Below are positions 26,967-35,265 of a stretch of 64,000 nt of DNA, piece after piece (position 1 is the first letter of the stretch; every line of letters starts with the position of its first letter). The translations under genes were made by a program, and so were the position numbers. This DNA comes from Erythrobacter fulvus. Lineage in GTDB: Bacteria; Pseudomonadota; Alphaproteobacteria; Sphingomonadales; Sphingomonadaceae. The notes under the pieces were generated by a model, which saw only the letters and a program-made list of their open reading frames with translations, was not told the DNA's origin and ran no database searches. The stretch lies in contig NZ_JAQQXQ010000001.1 of assembly GCF_028595285.1 (NCBI RefSeq), positions 518,308 through 582,307 on the forward strand, given 5' to 3'.

Positions 26967-27992
26967 TTATCCCTTTTTCAGGTGGCGGCGGCCGAGCAGC
27001 TCGGCGATCTGGACCGCGTTCAATGCGGCGCCCTTGCGCAAGTTGTCGGACACACACCACAGGGTGAGGCCGTTCTCGACCGTGGGATCCTCGCGCACGC
27101 GGCTGACGAAGGTCGCTGCATCGCCGACGCATTCCACCGGCGTGATGTAGCCGCCATCCTCGCGCTTATCGATCAGCATTACGCCAGGGGCCTCACGCAG
27201 AATGTCCATCGCGGCTTCGGCGGAAAGTTCGTTCTCGAACTCGATGTTCACGGCTTCCGAATGGCCGACAAACACCGGCACGCGCACGCAGGTCGCGGTC
27301 AGCTTGATCTTCGGATCGAGGATCTTCTTGGTCTCAACCACCATCTTCCATTCTTCCTTGGTCGATCCATCGTCGAGGAAGACATCGATATGCGGGATGA
27401 CGTTGAAGGCGATCTGCTTGGTGAACTTCTTGGGCTCCACCGGATCGCCGACGAAAATCGCGCGGGACTGGGCGAACAGTTCGTCCATCCCTGCCTTCCC
27501 GGCGCCCGAAGTCGATTGATAGGTGCTCACCACCACTCGCTTGATCGTCGCGGCATCGTGCAGCGGCTTCAATGCCACCACCAGCTGCGCGGTCGAGCAA
27601 TTGGGGTTGGCGATGATGTTGCGTGCCTTGTAACCGTCGATCGCGTCGGGGTTCACTTCCGGCACGATCAGCGGCACGTCCGGGTCCATCCGGTAGAGCG
27701 AGGAATTGTCGATCACCACGCAGCCCGCAGCTGCTGCCTTGGGGGCATATTCCTTGGCGGGGCCGGAACCTGCGGCGAACAGGGCGATGTCCCAGCCGGT
27801 GAAGTCGAAATGCTCGATATTCTTGCACTTGAGCATCTTGCCGGTGTCGCCGAATTCGACTTCGGTGCCCACCGACCGCGACGAGGCGACCGCAGCGACC
27901 TCGTCGCACGGGAAATCGCGCTCGGCGAGAACCTGCATCATCTCGCGCCCGACATTGCCGGTCGCACCGACCACTGCCACCCGGTAACCCAC
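26967..27992 (-). CDS. asd: Aspartate-semialdehyde dehydrogenase
   Basis: Reduces aspartyl phosphate to the semialdehyde for lysine, diaminopimelate, threonine and methionine synthesis. The 341-residue protein has the NADP fold VAVVGATGNVGREM, catalytic Cys132 in IIANPNCSTAQ and QSTSGAGKAGMDEL. The GTG start at 27992 has AGGAG eight bases upstream; the longer frame to 28049 has no homology. Confidence 0.96.
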   Translation of the reverse strand: MGYRVAVVGATGNVGREMMQVLAERDFPCDEVAAVASSRSVGTEVEFGDTGKMLKCKNIEHFDFTGWDIALFAAGSGPAKEYAPKAAAAGCVVIDNSSLYRMDPDVPLIVPEVNPDAIDGYKARNIIANPNCSTAQLVVALKPLHDAATIKRVVVSTYQSTSGAGKAGMDELFAQSRAIFVGDPVEPKKFTKQIAFNVIPHIDVFLDDGSTKEEWKMVVETKKILDPKIKLTATCVRVPVFVGHSEAVNIEFENELSAEAAMDILREAPGVMLIDKREDGGYITPVECVGDAATFVSRVREDPTVENGLTLWCVSDNLRKGAALNAVQIAELLGRRHLKKG

Positions 27993-28071
27993 TTGGCATT
28001 CTCCTGATATTTCGCAGCTGCGAGATAGCGACACTTGTCCCGAGCGCAACTGCTAAGAGCGCAGTGCAGAC

Positions 28072-30315
28072 CTATTCGGCTGCTGGCGGCGTTACCCCGT
28101 GCCGTTCAAGGAAGCGGAAGATGGAGTTCCAGACGTGCGGGCCGATGTTCGGGCCGGAGACGCGGTGCGTGTAGCCGGGGTAGAGCATCATCTCGAACGG
28201 CACGTTGTTTTCCTGAAGCACGCCAATCAGTTCCGACGAATTCTCGAACACCACATTGTCGTCCGCCATGCCGTGGATCAGCAGCAGCGGATCGGCGATT
28301 TTCGTCGCGTCGGGGATGGCGCTTGCCTTCTCGTAGGCCTCCGGTACCTCGCGCGGGTCGCCCATGTAGCGTTCGGTATAATGGGTATCGTAAAGCTCCC
28401 AGCGCGTCACCGGCGCGCCGGAGATGCCCGCCGCGTAGAGACCCGGATCAGCCTCCAGCATCTTGAGCGTCATGTAACCGCCATAAGACCAGCCGTAGGT
28501 CGCGATCCTGTCGCCGTCGACGAAATCGAGCGCCTTGAGGAACTGCGCGCCCGCCTTCTGGTCACGCACTTCTGCCCCGCCCATGGCGCGGTAAAGCGGC
28601 TGTTCGAAGTCGACCCCGCGATTGGCCGAGCCGCGGTTATCGAGCTCGAAGAAGATAAAGCCCATGTCGACGATCGCCTGCGCCAGCGCGCCGTTCCAGC
28701 CCTTGGTCACCGTCTGCGGACCCGGCCCGCCATAGTGCTGGAAAAACACCGGATAGCGTTTCCCCGGCTCCATTTCCGGCTTAATCATCATCCAGTGCAG
28801 CGGGGTGCCGTCCTCGGCCGCGATGGTGCCGAATTCGGGCGTTGCATGGCTCGCCAAATAGGGGGCGTAGGGATGATCGCCTTCGACGCGGTTCTCCTCG
28901 ATCCACGCCACACGCTTGCCGTCGGGCGTGGCGAGATAGGACTGCGGAGGCTGCGCGGCGTTCGAACGGGTGACGTAGAGCAGTCGTCCCTTGGCATCCA
29001 TGCTCGCCGAATTGGTGTAATCGGGATCGGTAAGGAGTTCCGGATCGCCCGTACCGTCCAGCCGCGCGCGGTAGATCTGCTGGGTCAGCACATCCATCGT
29101 CGCCTGGTAGGTGAAGGTGCCCGCATCCTCGTCCACGCCGACCAGCGTCGTAGTGGGCGAGGGGCCGCTGGTAAGCTGCGTCCACTGCCCATCGGCATAA
29201 CGGTAGAAATGGCCATAACCGTCGCGTTCGGACCACCAGAGCAAGCTGCCGTCCTTGAGGAAGCGGTAATTGTCCGACAGGTTCACCCAGTAATCGGGCC
29301 GCGCGGCCGTTTCGGTGAACAGGATCTGCGAAGCGCCGGTGGCAGGATCGACCTTCAGCATGTCGATCTTCGTCTGCGCGCGGTCCTGCCGCTGGACATA
29401 GAGGTAATCGTCCGGCCCCCAGTCGACCCGCGCCACATAGACATCGAGATCGAAGCCCAGGTCGACCTTCACGCGGTTGCCGCCATCCGGGTCCATCAGG
29501 AACAGTTCGACGACGGCATTGTCGGTGCCGGCGGCGGGATAGCGCTGGTCGAACACCTTGGTGCCCTTCGCCCCGATCGCCGCGCGGGTAACGATACCCA
29601 CCGGGCTTTCATCGGTACGCTGGACAGCGATACGGTCATCATTGGGCGACCACCAGTAACCTGCAAGCCGCGCCATTTCCTCTTGCGCGACGAATTCCGC
29701 CTCGCCCCAGCGGATGGTATCGGCCTCGCCTTCGGGCGTAACCGGCTGCGCCTCGCCGCCGACCGGTCCGACCCACAAACGGCGATCACGCACGAAGCTG
29801 ACATAGCTGCCCTTCGCCGAAAGCCTGGGGTTAAGCTCGGTGCCTTCGGTATCGGTCAGCTGCGTCACCGTGCCATCGAGTCTGGCAAGGTAGAGATCGC
29901 CATCGAGCGGCACCAGCACGCCCGAGCCGTCGCTTGCCCACTGGTAGCTGATGATACCCTTGAGGCTGCCGACCCGCGCGCGTTCGCGCTGCATCTTCTC
30001 GTCCTCGGACAGTTCGCGGCCCGATCCTACGCTGAGCGAGTCCACCAGCATCCGCCATTCGCGGGTTTCCAGATCATAGCCCCACAGGTCGTAGCGGTCG
30101 CGATCCTCGGCGCGGTTGCGCAGGAGTGTCAGATAACGCCCGTCGGGCGAAAGCTTCACTTGTCGCGGCGCGGCGCCGTCGAGGCCTGGCGATGCGAAGA
30201 CGCGTTCGAATGACAGCGTGGGCGCTGTTTCAGTCATGGTGGTCGTTTCCGCCAACGCAGGCGTAGTCAGGCAGGTCGAAAGACACAGGGCAACCGCAGC
30301 AAGAACCGAACGCAT
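28072..30315 (-). CDS. Dipeptidyl peptidase IV-type prolyl oligopeptidase (S9B)
   Basis: A secreted or periplasmic serine peptidase of 747 residues that releases X-Pro type dipeptides. An N-terminal signal peptide ends near PALAETT. Then comes the beta-propeller domain with a YWWSPNDDRIAVQRTDES block containing the substrate-amine glutamate region (EFVAQEEMAR), and the C-terminal hydrolase with GWSYGGY (Ser), HGMADDNV (Asp) and YTHRVSG (His). A GAGGTGAG ribosome binding sequence lies upstream of ATG 30315. This family supports peptide scavenging. Confidence 0.93.
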   Translation of the reverse strand: MRSVLAAVALCLSTCLTTPALAETTTMTETAPTLSFERVFASPGLDGAAPRQVKLSPDGRYLTLLRNRAEDRDRYDLWGYDLETREWRMLVDSLSVGSGRELSEDEKMQRERARVGSLKGIISYQWASDGSGVLVPLDGDLYLARLDGTVTQLTDTEGTELNPRLSAKGSYVSFVRDRRLWVGPVGGEAQPVTPEGEADTIRWGEAEFVAQEEMARLAGYWWSPNDDRIAVQRTDESPVGIVTRAAIGAKGTKVFDQRYPAAGTDNAVVELFLMDPDGGNRVKVDLGFDLDVYVARVDWGPDDYLYVQRQDRAQTKIDMLKVDPATGASQILFTETAARPDYWVNLSDNYRFLKDGSLLWWSERDGYGHFYRYADGQWTQLTSGPSPTTTLVGVDEDAGTFTYQATMDVLTQQIYRARLDGTGDPELLTDPDYTNSASMDAKGRLLYVTRSNAAQPPQSYLATPDGKRVAWIEENRVEGDHPYAPYLASHATPEFGTIAAEDGTPLHWMMIKPEMEPGKRYPVFFQHYGGPGPQTVTKGWNGALAQAIVDMGFIFFELDNRGSANRGVDFEQPLYRAMGGAEVRDQKAGAQFLKALDFVDGDRIATYGWSYGGYMTLKMLEADPGLYAAGISGAPVTRWELYDTHYTERYMGDPREVPEAYEKASAIPDATKIADPLLLIHGMADDNVVFENSSELIGVLQENNVPFEMMLYPGYTHRVSGPNIGPHVWNSIFRFLERHGVTPPAAE

Positions 30316-30326
30316 TCAAAGCTCAC

Positions 30327-30381
30327 CTCGTCATGGCGCGCGGCCGGATGGCAACGCGCTGCTGCTCCTCGCAATGACGAG
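30327..30381. repeat. Palindromic dispersed-repeat-like element (CGTCATTGCGAG type)
   Basis: CTCGTCAT (30327-30334) is inverted as ATGACGAG (30374-30381). On the minus strand the element begins CTCGTCATTGCGAGGAGC and contains GCCATCC before the closing arm, resembling the short TCATTGCGAG palindromic repeats scattered between genes in many alphaproteobacteria. Only one copy is seen in this window. Confidence 0.45.
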
Positions 30382-30407
30382 AAGGATTGGCAAGGGGCGC
30401 AAACGAA

Positions 30408-30435
30408 AAGGGCGGCGCCTTTCGGCACCGCCCTT
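30408..30435 (-). terminator. Intrinsic terminator of the ffh-rplS operon
   Basis: On the minus strand AAGGGCGGTGCC pairs with GGCGCCGCCCTT around GAAA, followed by TTCGTTT. It lies 24 bases after the rplS stop, the expected operon end. Confidence 0.8.
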
Positions 30436-30459
30436 CGCAAATTGCTGGCTGTTGAAGCC

Positions 30460-30828
30460 TTACGCCTTGGGCGCGGTAACCTTGCGCTCGGCGATACGCG
30501 CGCTCTTGCCGGTGCGGCCGCGCAGGTAATAGAGCTTCGCACGACGCACGACACCGCGACGCACCACAGTAATGCTCTCGATGATCGGCGAGTAGAGCGG
30601 GAAAACGCGCTCGACGCCTTCGCCGAAGCTGATCTTGCGCACGGTGAAGTTGGAACCCATGCCGCGGTTCGAACGGGCGATCACGACGCCTTCGTAGTTC
30701 TGAACACGCTCGCGGTTGCCTTCCTTCACCTTCACGCCGACGCGGACGGTGTCGCCTGCGCGGAATTCGGGGATGTCCTTGCCGGACTTGGCGATTTCTT
30801 CGGCTTCAATCTGCTGGATCAGGTTCAC
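30460..30828 (-). CDS. rplS: 50S ribosomal protein L19
   Basis: Large-subunit protein at the 30S-50S interface. At 122 residues with [32 protein letters not shown] and [15 protein letters not shown], it matches the family fully. Its GTG start overlaps the trmD stop by four bases (GTGA), so it is translationally coupled to trmD, and it closes the ffh-rpsP-rimM-trmD-rplS operon; a strong terminator follows. Confidence 0.98.
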   Translation of the reverse strand: MNLIQQIEAEEIAKSGKDIPEFRAGDTVRVGVKVKEGNRERVQNYEGVVIARSNRGMGSNFTVRKISFGEGVERVFPLYSPIIESITVVRRGVVRRAKLYYLRGRTGKSARIAERKVTAPKA

Positions 30829-31568
30829 TGGTCCGATTCCTTCGTTTCATGCCGCGCGCCAGAGGCAGGCTGGACCCGAGCGCCCTCATGACGCTCCCAC
30901 AAGTCCGGCCTGCGTGACCGAGTATCTTCCTCGCTACGCAGCTTGCGCCATGCAGCGATCTTCGCATGATCCCCCGATCGCAGCACTTCGGGGATCGTGC
31001 GCCCTTCCCATTCCTGAGGTCGGGTATAATGCGGATATTCGAGCAACCCCGTTTCGAAGCTTTCCTCGGTACCGCTGGAAGGCGCGCCCATTACTCCGGG
31101 AAGCAGCCGAATGCAAGCGTCAAGGATGGTCAGCGCCGCCATCTCGCCTCCGGAGAGCACGATGTCGGCAAGGCTAACCTGTTCGATCTCGGGCCGGGCC
31201 TCGAAAAGGCGTTCGTCGAACCCCTCAAACCGCCCGCACAGGATGACGACACCGGGGCCGGCTGCGAGTTCGCGGATGCGCTGTTGGGTGATCGGTTTCC
31301 CGCGCGGAGTCATAGCGAGAATGGGTCGTCCAGCGGCAGGCGCAGAATCCAGCGCGCGGGCCAGCACATCGCATTTCAGCACCATCCCCGCCCCGCCGCC
31401 CGCAGGCGTATCGTCGACGGTGCGGTGCTTGTCGGTGGCGAAGTCGCGGATCTGCACCGTCTCGCAAGCCCACTTGGCATCAGCCAGCGCGCGCCCCGCG
31501 ATGGAGTGCCCAAGCGGCCCGGGGAACATCTCGGGATAGAGCGTGAGGACTGTGGCGGCGAAGGTCAT
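30825..31568 (-). CDS. trmD: tRNA (guanine37-N1)-methyltransferase
   Basis: Methylates G37 of tRNAs to prevent frameshifting. The 247-residue protein starts [25 protein letters not shown]; the SPOUT knot region is present as [11 protein letters not shown] and [29 protein letters not shown]. The start ATG at 31568 overlaps the stop of a small membrane protein gene by four bases; a longer frame to 31619 lacks homology. In most bacteria rimM directly precedes trmD; here four genes separate them. Confidence 0.97.
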   Translation of the reverse strand: MTFAATVLTLYPEMFPGPLGHSIAGRALADAKWACETVQIRDFATDKHRTVDDTPAGGGAGMVLKCDVLARALDSAPAAGRPILAMTPRGKPITQQRIRELAAGPGVVILCGRFEGFDERLFEARPEIEQVSLADIVLSGGEMAALTILDACIRLLPGVMGAPSSGTEESFETGLLEYPHYTRPQEWEGRTIPEVLRSGDHAKIAAWRKLRSEEDTRSRRPDLWERHEGARVQPASGARHETKESDQ

Positions 31569-31891
31569 ATGCGCGAGCCTTCGATCAACGACAGGTTGAG
31601 CCGATAGCCGAGTGGCCAAACAACCAAAAGAAGCGCCGCATTCATTACCATCAGGATCAGTAGGCCTTGCGCTTCCGGACCCGATTCACAGCAGCCACTT
31701 CCAGCGAAGCCAATGATGCTCCACACGAGTAATCCTACCGGGACAAACCCCGCCGTAACGAGCGCGAGAGTCGGCTCGTAGGCCTTGGGAAACAGGAGAC
31801 CCGCAAACCACGCTAGCCCTGCGGAAACCCCCGAGACAATCACGCCAAAGCCCAATGCGATGGCGAGCCCGGCAAAGATCAGCTCAGCCAT
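31565..31891 (-). CDS. Small four-helix membrane protein of unknown function
   Basis: A 108-residue, very hydrophobic protein with about three to four membrane helices ([63 protein letters not shown]). Between helices two and three lies a Cys-rich loop, [11 protein letters not shown] recognise no family. It overlaps the nitrilase gene by 13 bases upstream and trmD by 4 bases downstream, so it must be co-translated with an essential operon. It is one of four extra genes between rimM and trmD. Confidence 0.75.
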   Translation of the reverse strand: MAELIFAGLAIALGFGVIVSGVSAGLAWFAGLLFPKAYEPTLALVTAGFVPVGLLVWSIIGFAGSGCCESGPEAQGLLILMVMNAALLLVVWPLGYRLNLSLIEGSRI

Positions 31892-32832
31892 TCGACCCCA
31901 TCCTTCGCCTGCGTGTCGACGGTCAGCTCAAACACATCCGGCCGCGCGTAATGCCCGTCGGTGTCGAGGCTTGTCAGACCCGTTGCGATCTCGGTGAGGT
32001 CGAGTTCGGCAAACAGCGTCTCCTCCCCCTCGCCCGCTTGCACGATCACGCGCGTGTCGGGCGCGGCGATCAGAGAGCCGCCGCGGTTGAGCACTTCGGC
32101 GGGGATCGCTTCCAGCAACTCCAGAGCAGCCGCATCACCGCCCACCCGCTCCAACCCGTCGAACAGATCGTCGCGCTTCTGCACCAGCCCCGCCGCCAGC
32201 ACGAAGCAGCGCCCCTCCATCGCATAGTGCCGCGAGGCGATCGCATAGCTCTCTCGCACTGTCGGCCAAGCCGCCACGTGCACATCCTCGCCCAGATTAT
32301 GCATCGCCGCACGGGCGAGAGGCATCCAGTGCTCCCAGCAAATCAGCGAGCCGACGCGGCCCCATTCAGCCTGATGCACGCCCAGCGTCGAGCCGTCGCC
32401 GCGCGCCCAGATCAGGCGCTCGCCATGGGTCGGCACCAGCTTGCGATGATCGAGCACCGGAAGGCCCGGGCGGAAGGTCATCTGGTTGTTCACAAGGCTG
32501 CGCCGCACCCGCTCATGTGCGCCGATCGAAATGATCGCGCCGCTCGCGTCGGCCAGTTCCTGCAAGGGCAAGAGCCGCTCGTCATTGGCGACCACGGCTT
32601 GCTCAAGCATGATTGCGTGCAGCGCCTTGCTGCCGGGGTGATCCCACAGCGCCGCGCCGGGCGCCTCGTCCAGCCACAGCGGATAGCCGCCCAGAAAGGT
32701 CTCTCCGAAGGCGACGACCTTCGCGCCGCTCTCCACCGCCGCGCGGGCAAGGTGCACGGCCTTGTCGATACCGCCCGCAAAATCGAGCGGGATCGGTGCG
32801 GCTTGGACGACGGCGACAGGAAGCTTGGTCAT
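31879..32832 (-). CDS. Nitrilase (carbon-nitrogen hydrolase superfamily)
   Basis: A 317-residue enzyme that probably hydrolyses a nitrile to the acid and ammonia. The catalytic triad is Glu44 (FGETFLGGYP), Lys131 (DHRKLVPTHGE) and Cys165 (SLICWEHWMP); the CWEH form is characteristic of true nitrilases rather than amidases. There is no signal peptide. It lies between a TIGR04222 membrane protein gene (22 bases upstream) and a small membrane protein (13-base overlap), within the translation operon. The physiological substrate is unknown. Confidence 0.9.
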   Translation of the reverse strand: MTKLPVAVVQAAPIPLDFAGGIDKAVHLARAAVESGAKVVAFGETFLGGYPLWLDEAPGAALWDHPGSKALHAIMLEQAVVANDERLLPLQELADASGAIISIGAHERVRRSLVNNQMTFRPGLPVLDHRKLVPTHGERLIWARGDGSTLGVHQAEWGRVGSLICWEHWMPLARAAMHNLGEDVHVAAWPTVRESYAIASRHYAMEGRCFVLAAGLVQKRDDLFDGLERVGGDAAALELLEAIPAEVLNRGGSLIAAPDTRVIVQAGEGEETLFAELDLTEIATGLTSLDTDGHYARPDVFELTVDTQAKDGVEWLS

Positions 32833-32854
32833 GCCAGCCGCTTACGCGCGCAAG

Positions 32855-33658
32855 TCAGTCCCCGCAACCACCACAGCCACCACCGCTGTCACCGTCACCG
32901 CTGGAGCCGCTGTCCCCGCTGCCCTGCTGTCGCATCGCGTGAACCGCTTCCCACGGCGTGCCGACCAGAACACCCGTACCGAACAATGCCACCGCCATAG
33001 CTGCCTCCTCGGGCCGCGGAGCAAGCCGTAGCCGCGCTTCCTTGTCAGCCATGCGGTTGACTGTCTCGATCCCCCCCGCCGTGCGGTTGTCCAGCGATGC
33101 GAAACGGACCACCGCGGCGATCGCTGTCGCCGTCATCAACGCGATCAGAAAACCGGTCGGCTCGCCCAGCGCACTTCCGGCCCGCTCGCGATAGACACCG
33201 ATCACGAAAAGCACCACGAAAGGCGCGACCGATAGCCAGCGTATCCGGCTGATCTGGTCGTCGAAAGCGATCAGTCCCTGACGCCTGAGCCGCGCCGCGG
33301 TCCGATCGGCGGCAACAGCCAGAGCCTTGCGCGCTGATCCAATCTTGAAATTCCCGTCGAGCGCGAGCAGCGCCTTGCCCGCACCGCCTGCCGGGATAGT
33401 GCTGCGTACCACCGTCAGCTTGCCGCCACCGGCTGCGGCCAGCCCGCCGCGCGCGTAGAGATCGGCGATGACCGATTCTGCCAGCCGCTGTCGCCCACCC
33501 GCCAACATTGCGAGGCTTTCGGCATCAAGCGATTCGCTTCGCCGTCCGGCCGGACGCAGATTGAACGGGATCCACCACGAAGCTGCCAAGGCCAAACCCA
33601 GCAGTATCGTGTAAAACAACAGAAAGTCGCCGCCCGTCCATGACGAGAACAGCTGCAT
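32855..33658 (-). CDS. TIGR04222-like membrane protein with Gly/Cys-rich tail
   Basis: A 267-residue protein resembling the TIGR04222 family. An N-terminal helix (FLLFYTILLGLALAASWWIPF) is followed by a soluble domain (ESLAMLAGGRQRLAESVIADLYARGGLAA) and two more membrane helices near 155-195, then a soluble part. The last 22 residues are almost only Gly, Ser, Asp and Cys, ending GGGCGGCGD. Such tails recall modified-peptide or metal-binding tails, but no maturation gene is obvious. Its ATG shares one base with the stop of the GRDP-like gene, so the two are tightly coupled. Function unknown. Confidence 0.75.
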   Translation of the reverse strand: MQLFSSWTGGDFLLFYTILLGLALAASWWIPFNLRPAGRRSESLDAESLAMLAGGRQRLAESVIADLYARGGLAAAGGGKLTVVRSTIPAGGAGKALLALDGNFKIGSARKALAVAADRTAARLRRQGLIAFDDQISRIRWLSVAPFVVLFVIGVYRERAGSALGEPTGFLIALMTATAIAAVVRFASLDNRTAGGIETVNRMADKEARLRLAPRPEEAAMAVALFGTGVLVGTPWEAVHAMRQQGSGDSGSSGDGDSGGGCGGCGD

Positions 33659-34203
33659 TACATTATCCTTCCCGTGAGCCAGCCCGCGACGAAAACGAGC
33701 AGACCCAGCGCCAGTGCGACCCGGCGTTTGAGGACGATAACATCGAAAAAGTTAACGCGCACACCAAGGGGGTCGACGGAAAAACGCCTGCTGGCAGGTG
33801 GCCATATATCGGCGGGTGGTGACGTACCGAAGACAGTCTCGTACGCCGCGAGCGTATCGGCATATTGGCGGTAGTAGCGTTCGCGCTCCACCGGCCCGCC
33901 TGCCGTCGGTCCATGATGGAGCTCCGCCCCGAGCACCTGCGGGCAGAAAACCTGCCAGTAATCACGGCTGTAGGTGAGATGGAGATGCCAGGCCTGATCG
34001 ACCGCATCGGACGGGGTAACCTCGTGCCCGGCGGTCATCGCGAGATAGCAGAAACGCTTGTATTCGCCCACCACCCGCTCTGCATGGGGCAGGCTCCAGC
34101 GGTTTTCGCGGGCAAGCCGTAGGGTGAAAGTCAGCGAGGCGTCAAAGGGGCCGATCGCATGGCCGGCAATGCGCCCCCACAATTCGGTTCCCAGCGCGCT
34201 CAT
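33658..34203 (-). CDS. GRDP-like (glycine-rich-domain-protein-like) protein
   Basis: A 181-residue protein with the conserved block DQAWHLHLTYSRDYW (about residues 80-94) and nearby VVGEYKRFCYLA, which is the pattern of glycine-rich-domain-containing (GRDP-like) proteins of unknown function. A single C-terminal membrane helix (VALALGLLVFVAGWLTG) anchors it, with most of the protein before it. ATG 34203 was chosen: it lies 4 bases after the rimM stop, while ATG 34239 would sit inside rimM. It is coupled (TAATG) to the TIGR04222-like gene; these two families are commonly encoded together, which supports joint function. Confidence 0.78.
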   Translation of the reverse strand: MSALGTELWGRIAGHAIGPFDASLTFTLRLARENRWSLPHAERVVGEYKRFCYLAMTAGHEVTPSDAVDQAWHLHLTYSRDYWQVFCPQVLGAELHHGPTAGGPVERERYYRQYADTLAAYETVFGTSPPADIWPPASRRFSVDPLGVRVNFFDVIVLKRRVALALGLLVFVAGWLTGRIM

Positions 34204-34207
34204 GGCG

Positions 34208-34708
34208 CTAGTCTTCGGCGAAGGCCTCCGCGATGACAAGCCGATCTTGGTCCCATTCCATCACCGCGGCGGGAGTCATCGGTACCATAAAGGTCTTTGC
34301 GCCCTTTTCGGGCACAGGCTCGCGGGCGATCTCGATAATGTCGGTCGCACCGAAATTCTCGATCGCGACCACCCGTCCGACCAAATTCCCGGCATCGGTT
34401 ACCACCGGCAGATCGAGAAGATCGGCGTGATAATACTCACCCTCGCCCAGCGGCGGGAGCGCGTCGCGCGAAACGGCCAGCACGGTACCCCGGAGTTTCT
34501 CCGCGTCCGCCCGGCTCGAACATTCGGCAAGCCGGGCAATCGCCCCGCCCTTACCGTCCTCGCGGATCTTCACGAGGGTTAGTGCGCCGTCATTGAAGCT
34601 CTTGTGCCGCGAGAGCGTCGCCACGCCCTCCCCGAACAGCTTTAGGCGCACCTCGCCCGCCACCCCGTGCGCGCCCGCAATGGCGGCGAGGGTGACGGGC
34701 TTGGTCAT
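34208..34708 (-). CDS. rimM: Ribosome maturation factor RimM
   Basis: Helps assemble the head of the 30S subunit, binding S19. The 166-residue protein starts VTLAAIAGAHGVAGEVRLKLFGEG after MTKP and has the PRC-barrel part EGEYYHADLLDLPVVTDAG and KTFMVPMTPAAVMEWD. It lies 8 bases after rpsP. Directly downstream, instead of trmD, are four extra genes ending in an ATGA overlap with trmD. Confidence 0.96.
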   Translation of the reverse strand: MTKPVTLAAIAGAHGVAGEVRLKLFGEGVATLSRHKSFNDGALTLVKIREDGKGGAIARLAECSSRADAEKLRGTVLAVSRDALPPLGEGEYYHADLLDLPVVTDAGNLVGRVVAIENFGATDIIEIAREPVPEKGAKTFMVPMTPAAVMEWDQDRLVIAEAFAED

Positions 34709-34716
34709 GCCTGCAA

Positions 34717-35202
34717 TCAGCCTTCAGTCTGCTCTTCGGCAGCGGCTTCTTCAGCCGGAGTTGCTTCGGCAGCCGGGGCTTCCTCGGCGGGCGCTTCTTC
34801 GGCAGTCGGCGCAGCGGCGGCAGCCTTGGCTTCTTCTTCAGCGGCGCGTGCGGCTTCTTCGGCCTCGGCGATCTTGGCGGCACGCTCTTCCGCGCGCTCC
34901 TTGGCCTTCTCGCCCGGCTCGCCCTTCTTCGGGTTGTTGCGGGCCGCACGCTCCACGATGCCGGCAGTGTCGAGGAAACGGGCCACACGGTCGGTCGGCT
35001 GCGCGCCGACGCCGATCCAGTAGCGGGCGCGGTCTTCGTTGAGCTTCACGCGCTCGCCCGAATCCTTGGCGAGCAGCGGGTTATAGGTGCCGATCTGCTC
35101 AAGATACTTGCCGTCGCGGGGCGAACGGCTGTTGGCGACGACGATGCGATAATACGGACGCTTCTTGGCTCCGCCGCGCGAAAGCCGGATGGAAATGGAC
35201 AT
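34717..35202 (-). CDS. rpsP: 30S ribosomal protein S16 with long Ala/Glu-rich tail
   Basis: The N-terminal 80 or so residues are ordinary S16 ([42 protein letters not shown]), which stabilises the 16S 5' domain. The remaining ~75 residues are an Ala/Glu-rich low-complexity extension, bringing the protein to 161 residues against about 82 in E. coli. The tail would be acidic and helical or disordered. A long AT-rich stretch of 63 bases separates it from ffh upstream. Confidence 0.95.
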   Translation of the reverse strand: MSISIRLSRGGAKKRPYYRIVVANSRSPRDGKYLEQIGTYNPLLAKDSGERVKLNEDRARYWIGVGAQPTDRVARFLDTAGIVERAARNNPKKGEPGEKAKERAEERAAKIAEAEEAARAAEEEAKAAAAAPTAEEAPAEEAPAAEATPAEEAAAEEQTEG

Positions 35203-35265
35203 GGAATTTACACCTTTCGATTAGAATTGATTTGAATATTCGAATTTAATTTACTGAACTAAAAT
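35203..35265 (-). promoter_or_regulatory. AT-rich spacer between ffh and rpsP, possible internal promoter
   Basis: This gap is strikingly AT-rich in a GC-rich operon. It holds GAATATTC (a palindrome) and several TTTAAT/TTAATT-like stretches, and ends shortly before the rpsP ribosome binding sequence GGTGT. I cannot fix a -35/-10 pair. Confidence 0.35.

Noticed and set aside
28099..30213. 704-codon antisense frame over the DPP IV gene
   Set aside because: Sense strand has full catalytic triad and signal peptide; the antisense product is Arg/His/Gly-rich without motifs.
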